Shown in pieces: positions 45,858 to 59,852 of a DNA stretch of 64,000 nt. Numbering within the stretch: the stretch's first letter is position 1; every line of letters starts with the position of its first letter. The stretch is taken from contig OY848919.1 of NCBI GenBank assembly GCA_963693285.1, positions 7,001,461 to 7,065,460 of the forward strand, in the 5' to 3' direction. The position numbers and the translations under genes were made by a program. The notes beneath the pieces are model-generated. The model did no database searches, had not been told where the DNA came from, and saw only the letters and a list, made by a program, of their open reading frames with translations. The DNA is from Xestospongia muta. Taxonomy: Eukaryota > Porifera > Demospongiae > Haplosclerida > Petrosiidae.

Positions 45858-47541
45858 GTGGTTATGGAAAAGACAGTTTGCTGGGTTTACTACAAAATTG
45901 CTTCTCCTTCTTTAAAAGGAATCCTAAGACACATGGCAGCCGCACATGCCCATGATCCATGCTTCTTTATTTGTTGTAGAATTGAAAAATGCTCCAGAAC
46001 TTACCTCAACTTCTACTCGTTCAACGAAACACGTCTATAGAAAGCATCGTGAAAATTTGGAAATGAATGTTACTGTGACGAATGCAGACGGTACGACTGC
46101 TGAATATGCTGCTGACGAGGACTCTGAAGTAGAGAGTACCACCGTTGATAATCTGCCATCATGTAGTTCACAATTGCAGTACATGAAGCATGCCATCTAA
46201 AGTAGACAATACCAATCTATTTGCTTTCAGACACAAAGAAACGTCATCCTTTATTTTATCAACTGTGTACTGAAAAATTGAAGTAAAATCATCCACTAGA
46301 CCATCAAGTGCTGTTTGTAAAACTCTTCTTATCTCCTTGATCTTAAATAAAAGAGAGAAATTGGATAGCGTTTTTAAGGATCACAATCCTTTTCACAATC
46401 TGAATACCAAATTTCTACAAGAAAAGTTTTACAAAGAGCATTTTAATCTTTTGGTAAGTATAACGTCTCTTTTACTAACATACAGTAAATTAATTTTATA
46501 GACACCTGTTGCAGTAAAACTAGGTCAGAAACTGGCTCTTACTCATCAAATACCTAGACCATATTTAAAGACTTCTGATGAAAACTTATACTATGTGCCT
46601 TTTTAAAATCACTGCAAATTTTTCTCAAAAGATCACTAGTTTTTGATGAGGTAAGTTACATGCAATTACATACTGTATATCATTAGTAATTTTTTGGTAG
46701 GTTATGAGAGGACATTCCAGAAGTGACAGACTACTTGGTGATTACTGTGATGGTTCTGATTTCTCACATCATCCATTATACTCTGTTGATCCAACATCAT
46801 TGCAAATTCTCCTCTACTATGATGACATTGAAGTTTGTAATCCTTTGGGCACTAAAGTGAAACTTCATAAACTCGATATTTCAGTGCGTGTGTTTCTAAT
46901 ACTACTTTATCAATTTAGGACTATTTTACTATCTTCTTGGTAATCTCAGTCCTTATTTACGCTCTCAATTAGAATCCATTCAACTTCTAGCAATTACCAA
47001 ATCTTCTTTTATAACCAAATATGGTGTTGATACTATTTTAGAACCTTTTATGGAAGAAATGAAAACACTAGAAGAAGTATGTATTTATTCTGTATGAATA
47101 TTACTGTACCTTTTTAGGATGGTGTTGTTATTGAAAAAGATGGGCTAAGAAAAAATTTTAAAGGCACAATAACTTTGTCTTCTGGAGACAATCTCTCATC
47201 TCATTGTCTTGGGGGTTTCAAGGCACATTCAGGTGCACTTCGTATTTGTAGGCACTGCATGGTTACCTCCAATGACATACAAACAAAAGTTAGTATTACA
47301 TTTATTTATTAAGACTTAATGTATATCATGTAGTTTAGCGCCATTGATTTTCAGTTGCAAAATCGAGAAGTGCACTTCCATCATTGTTCTTTTCTTGATG
47401 GCCCTATATATAAGCATGCTGCTACAACATACAGTGTTTGCAGAAACTCAATCTTAAACACATCAAAATATTTTCATGTTGTTGAAGGTCTAGTTACAAC
47501 TCAATTTATCAGACAACATACCACTGGATTCACTGCTATGT
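45858..47541 (+). pseudogene. C2H2 zinc-finger TE-associated gene, left-arm copy
   Basis: Multi-exon. Exon 1 from 45858 has an N-terminal single C2H2 finger (CCRIEKC...H...H), but a one-base insertion near 46023 shifts the frame. 46191-46362 is inverted relative to the other arm. Later exons are about 46502-46650 (VAVKLGQKLALTHQI), 46701-46875 (SDFSHHPLYSVDPTSLQIL, YYDDIEVCNPLG), 46916-47076 (YYLLGNLSPYLRS), 47118-47288 (GDNLSSHCLGGFKAHSGALR, CRHC) and about 47355-47541, where it is truncated. Introns are about 40-60 bp. The donor after KLHKL is AT instead of GT. This arrangement matches a large repetitive protein family in invertebrates and fish; its class is unknown to me. Confidence 0.75.
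46191..46362 (-). repeat. 172-bp micro-inversion inside left arm
   Basis: This piece is in the same orientation as 58563-58735 although everything around it is inverted relative to the right arm. The right arm version is contiguous with coding sequence, so the left arm holds the derived, inverted state. Breakpoints are clean, at atgaagca/tgccatct and gaaatt/ggatagcg. Confidence 0.88.
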
Positions 47542-50303
47542 AGAACCACTAGATAAAATCCCACTAAAAATGAAATATTATTTAGTACGAAGCCACTTAT
47601 ATTAACAGATATAACTAACAGTATGTAGTCAACAGTTGAAATATGTCAACCTATGATAGTTTTATTCACCAAAGTAACAGAACTCCACTCTACTGGTATA
47701 GTTGCACTACAAAATGATGACATTGATTGAGGTCAATCAAATAATCATAGTAACCATGACAATAGCATTATCCCTTACTTGCATTTGACTTGACATATAT
47801 AATGATATGGTTCTCGTAATATCTATTAACAACACAAAATGACACATAACAAAGAACTATACTAATAAACATACTCGTTCATAGTCATCTACAGCACTAG
47901 ATTACAGCTATTTTCCACGTGTACTATCACGCCCACTAAAAGAAATGAACTCGCCCTTTTATTTATCTTTATGAGCCCCACCTCTCAAATCCAAACTTAC
48001 CAGATTGATCTGTCCCTCTAGTTGACATTGTCAAGATCAGTGATATCCACATGAAATATAACTGTTGTTGTCAAATTACCTAGTTTAGTCCCTTGTGTTG
48101 TACTATTACCTATAATATATAATTAAAGTAAAATAAGTCACATTATCAAACATATATGTATATCTATTTACATATCAAAATCAAGCATAACGTTTAAGAT
48201 ATTAATAGTTATTTTGTTATTAATACTGACTATATCTGACATAATAGGAATTAGTGTTCTCCTTATTTCCACAGGATATATTAGAATAGCCATGGGCTAG
48301 TGGTGGACTCCTTATTGAATGGACAGTAAAGGCCAAATGTGAGATGTGGGGTGGATGGACATATGTAACTGGTAACTGTCCTGTCACTTGTATCATACAT
48401 TGAAAAATACAATGTATAAAGTGAGTATAGACAATACATCTTATACTCAATACCCTCCTATGGAGGTCTCATGATAATTATAGAAACTTAAAGAAGCTTA
48501 AATTAATGATAGTAATAATATGACTTGATAAATTAAACTTTATACTTGTCAATTTTTAGAAAGTTGTTATTTGTTTGGTCAAACAGGTTAAAGAAATTCA
48601 ACCAACTTAAAATTTAATACATACATGTATTTATCCATATATATCATGTATACTTTTTCAATGTACATTATATAGATGATGATCAGATATAACTTTCTAC
48701 TGACCTCTTTTAGACACAAATGATTAGATGATGAACTAAGACAAAGGCTGATTATTTGAGTAAATCATTTGTTGAAAATCTGCCAGACTAGTTTGAAAAA
48801 AAATCAAAATGTCATTAAGCCTTATCTTTAGGAGAGATGTAAAAGATCGACTTGAATTGAGAGTCACATGGTATGTTGAGATACATTTATTTAATTTACA
48901 ATAATACACAGATAGATGCTTAAAACATTGTTGTATAGTTCATGTTGACTACTTTTGTGTTTATTTAGCTATAGGAAGTGGAGCCTCTTAATACTGATTT
49001 AGTAACAGATTTAGCTGTTTAATTCATGAATTAGCAAAGGTCCCTTCTACTTTAGATCACTTACATATAAAGCAAGTCCTCCATAAAAAGGTGGACTTCA
49101 ACATTACATTGTACATGAAAATCTAAGTTCATTCTGAAAGATATTTACTTTACAATTATCACAGTCTGTCCCATTTGTGTAATTTTTGATTTTTTAAGAG
49201 CTGTTGATTAGGCTAGCCTTTTACCCAGATGTTATACTAAGGCCTGAGTACAAGGCTATTGATTAGGCTAACATAACAATATGTCTTTATTATAATATAG
49301 CAACTATGAAACCATCAATCAATGTAAGAGAGGAGGATACTGTTACATTATTATTACTTGTTTGCTTGAGTTTGTTATTCCTTCGTTGCTTGAGTTTGTT
49401 ATCTTGCATTAATTTTATTACAAAATAGTATTTATAGCAAATAAGTAAAGTAAAAACTTTGCTACCTAGTTAGTAGTTAGTAGAATCATATTTTCACTTT
49501 AGCATTTACAATGTTAAAAATATGATATGATTAATCTTAGGACTAGCATTAAAGAATAAAATTTAAAATGCCATAATGTTTACCAAATATATTTGATATG
49601 ATATAATCTAATATACAGTATATTATGTGACCTCATGTATTGTACACCACACTGCTATACTGATAAGTATGGTACTATGTGTCTTATATTTCTTTTGACT
49701 GGAATTCGATTCAATGATATGCTAATAATAAATATAATGCAGTATAATTATAATTGTCCAATAGCTTAGTTTTGTGATAAATATTATGAAGTATATCTGT
49801 TTGCTTAGGAACTTCTATCATATTATGATCAGTCTTGTAGATGTAGAGCAAACAGAGATTTTAAAAGAAAGACAAATTTCTTGATTCCAATAAGATACAG
49901 TATGTAGCTTTAGTATGCGTTTGATTGCTGTATTTATTACTGATGCTAGCAAGCGATAACTTTATCTAGTTTACAAAAAGAACAGTCATGATTTATGCTA
50001 TTCTTGCCACATGTGATCATGAGTCTGACATTTACATGTGTTCTCCATATATCATTGTATAAGGACTAAATGTCCCCTCATATTTATTCAGCTGTGGCAG
50101 TAATCATTACAACAACATGAAAATGTGCTGAATAAAATAGACAACAGAGGTTGTTTCAAACTGATATAATAAAATATCTAATAAAACATGCAAGTTTTAT
50201 TGGGGACTATACCAGAGGTGTGACAATTATTTATATAATTTATTCACTATGCATGTGGGATAAGCATGTTTGTGGTAGCAACAGTTTTTTAAGGCTATTC
50301 GTT
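47542..50303 (-). repeat. Non-coding part of left arm with inverted 2-kb units
   Basis: Contains, inverted, the flank that borders the piggyBac insertion near 10600/17118 (here 47690-48500) and a copy of the 2-kb tandem unit (about 48950-50300). No gene: the short frames (for instance 48220-48450) recur in the mirror arm as DNA repeats. It ends at the gap. Confidence 0.8.
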
Positions 50304-50503
50304 NNNNNNNNNNNNNNNNNNNNNNNNNNNNNNNNNNNNNNNNNNNNNNNNNNNNNNNNNNNNNNNNNNNNNNNNNNNNNNNNNNNNNNNNNNNNNNNNN
50401 NNNNNNNNNNNNNNNNNNNNNNNNNNNNNNNNNNNNNNNNNNNNNNNNNNNNNNNNNNNNNNNNNNNNNNNNNNNNNNNNNNNNNNNNNNNNNNNNNNNN
50501 NNN
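50304..50503. other. Assembly gap of 200 N
   Basis: Exactly 200 unknown bases, probably a placeholder length. It lies where the left palindrome arm meets the (GA)n array that starts the spacer, so the joint between arm and spacer is not actually observed. Confidence 1.
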
Positions 50504-50644
<141 letters not shown>

Positions 50645-52037
50645 ATAATTAAGTTAGCTGTTTTTATATTTATAAATCTATGCTTGATCACACATATCAT
50701 ACTTGTGTTTATCAGTATATCAGATGTGATGCAAGGTTTTATAAAAAATGCCATGCCTATAAAATGTATACTAAAGCTGTATGCAGTATGTACCATATTG
50801 GAGTTATTATGTTGTATTGTATTTATTATTGGCTGATTGTTGAATTGTTGTAGTTGCTATAATGAAAATATTATGGCTCTTTGACTATTAATTAATTTAT
50901 ATAAAGTGCTGCTTTCTAATGAAATAAAGGAAGTATTCCAATTTAAAATAACAAACTCAAGTAAACAAGTAATACATAATGTGACATCATCCTATCTATA
51001 TAAGAACATAGATAATAATATTCATAGTTGCTATATTACAATTAACACATCTAGTTATTAACAGAGTAGTCAACAGCTGTTCAAACGTGACAAAATACAC
51101 AACTATTATGATAACTATAAAGTAGACATGTTACAGACTACACTTAGGTTTTCATATACATTGTAATGTTAAGATCTTTCTTTTTTAGAGCACTTCCTTC
51201 TATACGTAAGTGATTTAACTACAATGGACTTTGATGATTAATGATTTTAAAAGCTAAACCTGTCAATAATACTCTTACAATTATGAAATAAGGTCATGAC
51301 TAAAGTGCACAATCTAATGTGTATTCTTAGGCCTTTTGTTGCCTAGCAGCAGATATTAAACATCCATCTTCCACTTTAAGGATGGGCTTGTCATCAATAA
51401 GTTTTGTTTACATTAAATTTCTATCAACTTTTGTCACTGTATGATAAGAAATCCATTTCTGTGTAGCCTACATGTATAACAGAAATAATAGGACACAATA
51501 TGAACATTGTAGCACTGATATGTTTAATAAGTGACTTGATTAATATTATATTAGGTATCTAAGAAGTAAATCAGATTAGAAATGTTTGTTTACTTGTTAC
51601 TATTACAGATAAAGACAGTATAACAAAAAGACAAAAGATAAGAGAGATTTGTTATTTATGGTCTTGATACTTAGCACCACAAACAATAACTGTACTAAAG
51701 AAGTTTCATTATAAAGCAGTACTACAAAAATATGTTAATTGATGACAGTGCATGGAATTGTATATATATAGGCTGTTATAGCCAGCAATTACGTGTGGTC
51801 TTTATAGTTAACATCAATAACATCAAACAAATTTACTAAAGATATTTACTACAAAAGTTTAGAATTAATAACACTACAAATTCTTGGTTAAACACTATTA
51901 CAGCCAATTATTTTGCTTACTTACCTTCTAATGACCATTCCAGCTAAAATTCATCCTAAACTTGATATATCTACTGATTTTTCTATAAGAGGATTATAGT
52001 TATATCTCTGAAGACCTGTACCATTAAGTAACATCAT

Positions 52038-52256
<219 letters not shown>

Positions 52257-52767
52257 GTAACAAAGAACTCCATTTTATCTCACTTTGGTGCCAGGTTAGA
52301 TCTACCATGCACTTGGCAATAAAACAATAACTTATTTTAAATTCATCGTAATAAATTAGATTTTTTCACTTTAGGTGTTAAGGATCACACAACAGGAAGA
52401 TGAACTGGGATATACAATTGATTTTTAATAAAATGGTTCTGTTTGCAAACACATAAAAGTGTGCAATTAGTTAGTCCTTTTTCATCTTGATACTCATTTA
52501 ATTTTTTCCTTACAAGTCATGTTCATGTAAGTTTGTAAAACCCTCACCTACAACTTTCAATGGGCAAAGTTATAGTACTTGTTCTATTATTCTGTTTGTA
52601 TGTTCAAAACAAATATTTTGTTCTGAAGTTATAGTAATTTTCATTTTTTACTGTTGTGAAAGGTCCTTGTATCTACACATATTGTCAATTGTCACACATG
52701 TACCATTAAGTAACATAAGAGGATTATAGCAATATCTTTGGAGACCTGTACCATTGAGTAACATCGT

Positions 52768-53002
<235 letters not shown>

Positions 53003-53772
53003 GTAATAATTAAGTTTTTATATTTATAAATCTACACATGATAACATACATCATACTAGTGTTTGTCAGTATATCATGATGTGATGCTAACTTTTATAAA
53101 AAATCAATGACATGCCTCAGTGTACATGATTTACCATACAGCTATGTGTGTGGTCATGCATGTTTGAATTCAAAACCTACTTGCACCAACGCGACTTCAA
53201 TTTTATTACTATGAATTTACAAAGAACTCATCTAAATTAAAATCCATTTATCTCACTTTGGTGCCAGGTTAGATCTACCACACACTTGGCAATAAAACAA
53301 TAACTTATTTTAAATTCATCGTAATAAAATTAGATTTTTTCACTTTAGGTGCTAAAGATCACACAACAGGAAGATGAACTGGGATATACAATTGATTTTT
53401 AATAAAATGGTTCTGTTTGCTAATACATAAAAGTCTACAATTAGTTAGTCCTTTTTCTTCTTGACACTCATTTAATTTTTTCCTTACAAGTCATGTACAT
53501 GTAAGTTTGTAAAACCCTCACCTACAACTTTCAATGGGCAAAGTTATAGTACTTGTTCTATTATTCTGTTTGTATGTTCAAAACAAATATTTTGTTCTGA
53601 AGTTATAGTAATTTTCATTTTTTACTGTTCTGAAAGGTCCTTGTATCCACACATATTAGAAAGACTTTCAAGTGAAGTAACTTAACCAATATCCTTAAAG
53701 AAATGTTATAAACAAGAAATTGTGGTTAAACTATTTTGTCAATTGTCACACCTGTACCATTGAGTAACATCA

Positions 53773-53927
<155 letters not shown>

Positions 53928-54636
53928 AATTATCAGGTTACCTGTTAAACCATCATTTATAATTATAGATCTATGTATGATTACTTAGACACTTCACACA
54001 CAGTTGCTCATTGTCCTAGCATTTGTTACTACATTATTATGTAATGCTATTTTAATAAAAAAATAGTGCCATGTTTCAGTGCACATGATTAATCCTGTAG
54101 CCATAAGTGTGGTCTGATTGAATTTAGAACCTTCTTTTGGACAAAATAAGTAACTATAATTTTATTACTGTGTATTTAAAATAATAACTCACCTATATTT
54201 AATAGCAAAAAATTCAATTCTTTCAGTTGGGTGCAAAGTACACAATTGGCACAAAACAATGAGTTATTTTTAAATTCTTGGCAATAAAATTAAAAGTTTT
54301 CACTTAGGTGCTAAAGACCACACAATATGAAGACATACTAGGACATGTCATTGATTTATAATAAGATGAATCTATTGACTATATCTAATGTGATCTATAA
54401 GTTGTACAGTTAGTTATTGTCTTTTTTAACTTGACACTCATAGCATTGTTTCTTACAATGTATATGTTAGTTTGTATATGTGTTATATTAACAATAGTAA
54501 CTATCAATAGTTACAAGTTACTAAATCTTTGTATCCACAGGTATTTGACAGATAATTCACATAATCATTTTGCTTGTTCTCTATCATTTCACTGTGAGAT
54601 ATTTTTTGTTGTAACTTCAAGTGATATAACTTAATG

Positions 54637-57389
54637 AATAGCCTTAAAAAACTGTTGCTACCACAAACATGCTTATCCCACATGCATAGTGAATAAATTA
54701 TGTAATTAATTGTCACACCTGTGGTATAGTCCCCAATAAAACTTGCCTATTTTATTAAAGATTTTATTATATCAGTTTGAAACAACCTCTGTTGTCTATT
54801 TTATTCAGCACATTTTCATGTTGTTGTAATGATTACTGCCACAGCTGAAAAAATATGAGGGAACAATTATTCCTTATACAATGATATATGGAGAACACAT
54901 GTAAATGTCAGACTCATGATCACATGTGGCAAGAATAGCATAAATCATGACTGGTCTTTTTGCAAACTAGATAAAGTTATTGCTTGCTAGGGTCAGTAAT
55001 AAATACAGCAATCAAATGTATACTAAAGCCATATACTGTATCTTATTGGAATCAAGAAATTTTTCTTTCTTTTAAAATCTCTGTTTGCTCTACATCTACA
55101 AGATTGATCAAAATATGATAGAAGTTCCTAAGCAAACAGATATACTTCATAATATTTATCACAAAATTAAGCTATTGGACAATTATAATTATACTGCATT
55201 ATATTTAGCATATCATTGAATCGAATTCCAGTCAAAAGAAATATAAGACACATAGTACCATACTTATCAGTATAGCAGTGTGGTGTACAATACATGAGGT
55301 CACATAATATACTGTACATTAGATTATATCATATCAAATATATTTGGTAAACATTGTAGCATTTTAAATTTTATTCTCTAATGCTAGTCCTAAGATTAAT
55401 CATATCATATTTTTAACATTGTAAATGCTAAAGTGAAAATATGATTCTACTAACTACTAACTAGGTAGCAAAGGTTTCACTTTACTTATTTGCTATTAAA
55501 TACAGTTTTGTAATAAAATTAATGCAAGTACTCCAATGAAGATAACAAACTTAAGCAAACAAGTAATAATAATGTAACAGTATCCTCCTCTCTTACATTG
55601 ATTTATAGTTTCATAGTTGCTATATTATAATAAAGACATATTGTTATGTTAGCCTAATCAATAGCCTTGTACTCAGGCCTTAGTATAACATCTGGGTAAA
55701 AGGCTAGCCTAATCAACAGCTCTTAAAAAATCAAAAATTACACAAATGGGACAGACTGTGATAATTGTAAAGTAAATATCTTTCAGAATGAACTTAGATT
55801 TTCATGTCCATTGTAATGTTGAAGTCCACCTTTTTATGGAGGACTTGCTTTTATATGTAAGTGATATAAAGTAGAAGGGACCGTTGCTAATTCATGAATT
55901 AAACAGCTAAATCTGTTACTAAATCAGTATTAAGAGGCTCTACTTCCTACAGCTAAATAAACACATAGTAGTCAACATGAACTATACAACAATATTTTGA
56001 GCATCTATCTGTGTATTATTGTAAATTAAATAAATGTATCTCAACATACCATGTGACTTTCAATTCAAGTTGATCTTTTACATATCTCCTGAAGATGAGG
56101 CTTAATGACTCTTTGACTTTTTTTCAAACTAGTCTGGCAGATTTTCAACAAGTGATTTACTCAAACAATCAGCCTTTGTCTTAGTTCGTCATCTAATCAT
56201 TTGTGTCTAAAAGAGGTCAGTAGAAAGTTATATCCGATCATCATCTATATAATGTACATTGAAGAAGTATACATGATATGGATTAATACATGTATGTTTT
56301 AAATTTTAAGTTGGTCAAATTTCTTTAACCTATATGACCAAACAAATAACAACTTTCTAAAAAAATTGACAAATATAAAGTTTAATTTATCAAGTCATAT
56401 TACTACTATCATTAATTTAAGCTTCTGTAAGTTTCTATGATTATCATGAGACCTCCATAGGAGGGTATTGAGTATAAGATGTATTGTTTATACTCACTTT
56501 ATACGTTGTATTTCTCAATGTATGATACAAGTGACAGGACAGTTACCAGTTACATATGTCCATCCACCCCACATCTCACATTTGGCCTTTACTGTCCATT
56601 CAATAAGGAGTCTACCACTAGCCCATGGCTATTCTAATATATCCTGTGGAAATAAGGAGAACACTAATTCCTATTATGTCAGATATAGTCAGTATTAATA
56701 ACAAAATAACTATTAATATCTTAAACGTTATGATTTTGATATGTAAGTAGATATACATATATGTTTGATAATGTGACTTATTTTACTTTAATTATATATT
56801 ATAGATAATAGTACAATACAAGGGACTAAACTAGGTAATTTGACAACAGCAGTTAGTAACTTTACTTACTGTTATTTCATGTAGATATCACTGATCTTGA
56901 CAATCTCAACTAGAGGGGACAGATCAATCTGGTAAGTTTGGATTTGAGAGGTGGGGCTCATAAAGATAAATAAAAGGGCGAGTTCATTTCTTTTAGTGGG
57001 CGTGGTAGTACACGTGGAAAATAGCGATAATCTAGTGCTGTAGATGACTATGAACGAGTATGTTTATTAGTATAGTTCTTTGTTATGTGTCATTGTGTGT
57101 TGTTAATAGATATTACGAGAACCATATCATTATATATGTCAAGTCAAATGCAAGTAAGGGATGATGCTATTGCTATGGTTACTATGATTATTTGATTGAC
57201 CTCAATGTCATCATTTTGTAGTGCAACTATACCAGTAGAGTGGAGTTCTGTTACTTTGGTGAATAAAACTATCATAGGTTGACATATTTCAACTGTTAAC
57301 TACATACTGTTAGTTATATCTGTTAATATAAGTGGCTTCGTACTAAATAATTTTTCATTTTTAGTGTGATTTTATCTAATGGTTCTACT
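54637..57389 (+). repeat. Non-coding part of right arm with 2-kb unit
   Basis: The mirror of 47542-50303. A unit start lies near 55010 (aatgtatactaaagcc) and the variant end near 55908-55975, then the flank shared with 10011-10609 and 17118-17290 (here 56000-57148). At 56996 the sequence passes uninterrupted where the paralog carries the piggyBac insertion. No gene is supported. Confidence 0.8.
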
Positions 57390-59065
57390 TAGCAGTGAAT
57401 CCAGTGGTATGTTGTCTGATAAATTGAGTTGTAACTAGACCTTCAACAACATGAAAATATTTGATGTGTTTAAGATTGAGTTTCTGCAAACACTGTATGT
57501 TGTAGCAACATGCTTATGTATAGGGCCATCAAGAAAAGAACAATGATGGAAGTGCACTTCTCGATTTCGCAACTGAAAATCAATGGCACTAAACTACATG
57601 ATATACATTAAATCTTAATAAATAAATGTAATACTAACTTTTGTTTGTATGTCCTTGGAGGTAACCATACAATGCCTACAAATACAAAGTGCACCAGAAG
57701 GTGCCTTGAAACCCCCAAGACAATGAGATGAGAGATTGTCTCCAGAAGACAAAGTTATTGTGCCTTTAAAATTTTTTCTTAGGCCATCTTTTTCAATAAC
57801 AACACCATCCTAAAAAGGTATAGTAATATTCATACAGAATAAATACATACTTCTTCTAGCGTTTTCATTTCTTCCATAAAAGGTTCTAAAATAGTGTCAA
57901 TACCATATTTGGATATAAAAGAAGATTTGGTAATTGCTAGAAGTTGAATGGATTCTAATTGAGAGTGTAAATAAGGACTGAGATTACCAAGAAGATAGTA
58001 AAATAGTCCTAAATTGATAAAGTAGTATTAGAAACACACACTGAAATACCAAGTTTATGAAGTTCACTTTGGTGCCCAAAGGATTATAAACTTCAACGTC
58101 ATCATAGTAGAGGAGAATTTGCAATGATGTTGGATCAACAGAGTATAATGGATGATGTGAAAAATCAGAACCATCACAGTAATCACCAAGTAGTCCGTCA
58201 CTTCTGGAATGTCCTCTCATAACCTACCAAAAAAATTACTAATAATATACAGTATGTAATTGCATGTAATTTACCTCATCAGAAACCAGTTATCTTTTGA
58301 GAAAAATTTGCAGTGATTTTAAAAAGGGGACATAGTAGAAGTTTTCATCAGAAGTCTTTAAATATGGTCTAAGTATTTGATGAGTAAGAGCCAGTTTCTG
58401 ACCTAGTTTTACTGCAACAGGTGCCGATAAAACTAAGTTACTGTATGTTAGTAAAAGAGACGTTATACTTACCAAAAGATTAAAATGCTCTTTGTAAAAC
58501 TTTCTTGTAGAAATTTTGTATTCAGATTGTGAAAAGGATTGTGATCCTTAAAACGTTATCCATGCCATCTAAATTGAACAATACTTATCTATTTGCTTTC
58601 AGACACAAAGAAACGTCATCCTTTATTTTATCAACTGTGTACTAAAAAATTGAAGTAAAATCATCCACTAGACCATGAAGCGCTGTTTGTGAAACTCTTC
58701 TTATCTCCTTAATCTCCAATAAAAAGTGAGCAATTTGCTTCATGCACTGCAATTGTGAACTACATGATGGCAGTTCATCAACAGTGGTACTCTCTACTTC
58801 AGAGTCCTCGTCAGCAGCATATTCAGAAGTCGTACCGTCTTCATTCGTCACAGTAACATTTATTTCCAAATTTTCACGATGCTTTCTATAGACGTGTTTC
58901 TTGAACGAGTAGAAGTTGAGGTAAGTTCTGGAGCATTTTTCAATTCCACAACAAATAAAGAAGCATGGATCATGGGCATGTGCGGCTGCCATGTGTCTTA
59001 GGATTCCTTTTAGAGAAGGAGAAGCAATTTTGTAGCAAACTCAGAAAACCGTCTTTTCCATAACC
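57390..59065 (-). pseudogene. C2H2 zinc-finger TE-associated gene, right-arm copy
   Basis: The mirror of 45858-47541 and the better-preserved version of its 5' half. The frame 58992-58642 (MAAAHAHDPC start) contains the finger (CCGIEKC...HVYRKH), an acidic linker and a helical part (LLEIKEIRRVSQTALHGLVDDFTSIF). Exons follow at about 58430-58290, 58220-58050 (HHPLYSVDPTSLQIL), 58008-57850, 57810-57645 (SGDNLSSHCLGGFK, CRHC) and about 57570-57390. The intron 58009-58049 (41 bp) has an intact GT donor. A TGA interrupts the ten codons upstream of MAAAHA. The C-terminal part of the family is absent. Confidence 0.75.
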
Positions 59066-59142
59066 ATGATGACTCTAATTAATGCACACTGGCAAGCCTC
59101 TCGTAATTAAGGGGCGAAAATAGCCACAAAGGAAATATCATC

Positions 59143-59852
59143 GTGAAAATTGGTGATAGCGATACGTTGGAAGACCGCTTCCGCAAACTTTTTAATTACC
59201 AAGGGAATGTTGCTATCAACGTATATTTTCAGAAGTTTAATACAGATTGGAACGAATTTATTGAACTAGACGATACAGCAGTCCTTTGTAACAGAGACAA
59301 ACTGAAAGTGATTATAACTCCACAGCTAGTTACACCATGCATCACTCCTAAAACGTCAATAGTTGAAGATGAAGATGTCTCTACTTTGTCGGTGGCTTTG
59401 ACACTTAGCTGTGCTGGGTCACAAGCTTCTGGAGATACTACTCTAACTAGTCGTTACTCTGGTGATGATCACGATATAGCTGCTTGTGATGTCTCTACTG
59501 GTCCTTCGGGTATGTCAATAAATAGTGATGGTGATGATTATGTGATTAGAGGCTGTATATTAGATGAAGATGAGGATGATGCTAAGGAATCAACAGGAAA
59601 TGTAGACAAAAAAAGGAAAATAATAGTGAAGAACGATACCACTCTACTCCCAAACCCGTTCCATTACCGAAACACTTCGGCACAGAAATCGATGCAGCTC
59701 TCAAGTCTAAGAAGTTAACCATTTCACGGATAATCAAATTATTAACATTTCATTTCTTGTGGGTGGCCAATTTACGTCGTTATGTACGTTTTGCTCGAGG
59801 TGACCTTTGCTTAGTTCTTCTGTCTTCTGGAGTGGTACGTGCACTAGTTTGA
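59143..59852 (+). pseudogene. PB1-like TE-associated gene, right-arm copy
   Basis: The plus-strand frame 59143-59718 (191 aa) begins MKIGDSDTLEDRFRK. Residues about 8-60 have the pattern of a ubiquitin-like PB1 domain (LEDRFRKLF, FQKFNTDWNEFIELDD, RDKLKVI), followed by a long Ser/Asp-rich linker. From about 59600 a different register is open to a TGA at 59850-59852 and carries PKHFGTEIDAALKSKKL and FLWVANLRRYVRFARGDL, so an intron or frameshift lies near 59590-59640. Homologous pieces occur at 45105-45790 (mirror) and 31670-31960. The gene starts about 80 bp from the C2H2 gene start on the other strand, so they share a promoter region. Function unknown. Confidence 0.65.

Larger units (their letters stand above)
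42020..50303 (+). repeat. Left arm of giant inverted duplication
   Basis: This arm is inverted relative to 54637-63250. Paired positions sum to about 104920-104965 through most of the arm and to about 105270 at its outer part. The right arm is longer there by a 178-bp piggyBac segment and a 105-bp hairpin insertion. In a 160-bp stretch compared by eye (46704 versus 58220) I count about six differences. The outer edge is sharp (acaatca then divergence). The inner edge is hidden by the N gap. Confidence 0.9.

Noticed and set aside
46880..46917. Apparent 35-bp ultra-short intron in the left-arm C2H2 gene
   Set aside because: Comparison with the right arm shows the true donor is six bases earlier (GT there, AT here), giving a 41-bp intron and restoring the frame.
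47355..47543. Considered whether the C2H2 gene continues past 47541
   Set aside because: The frame meets a TAG after TTGFTAM and the following sequence is the non-coding flank repeat. The mirror copy ends at the same place, so truncation came before the duplication.
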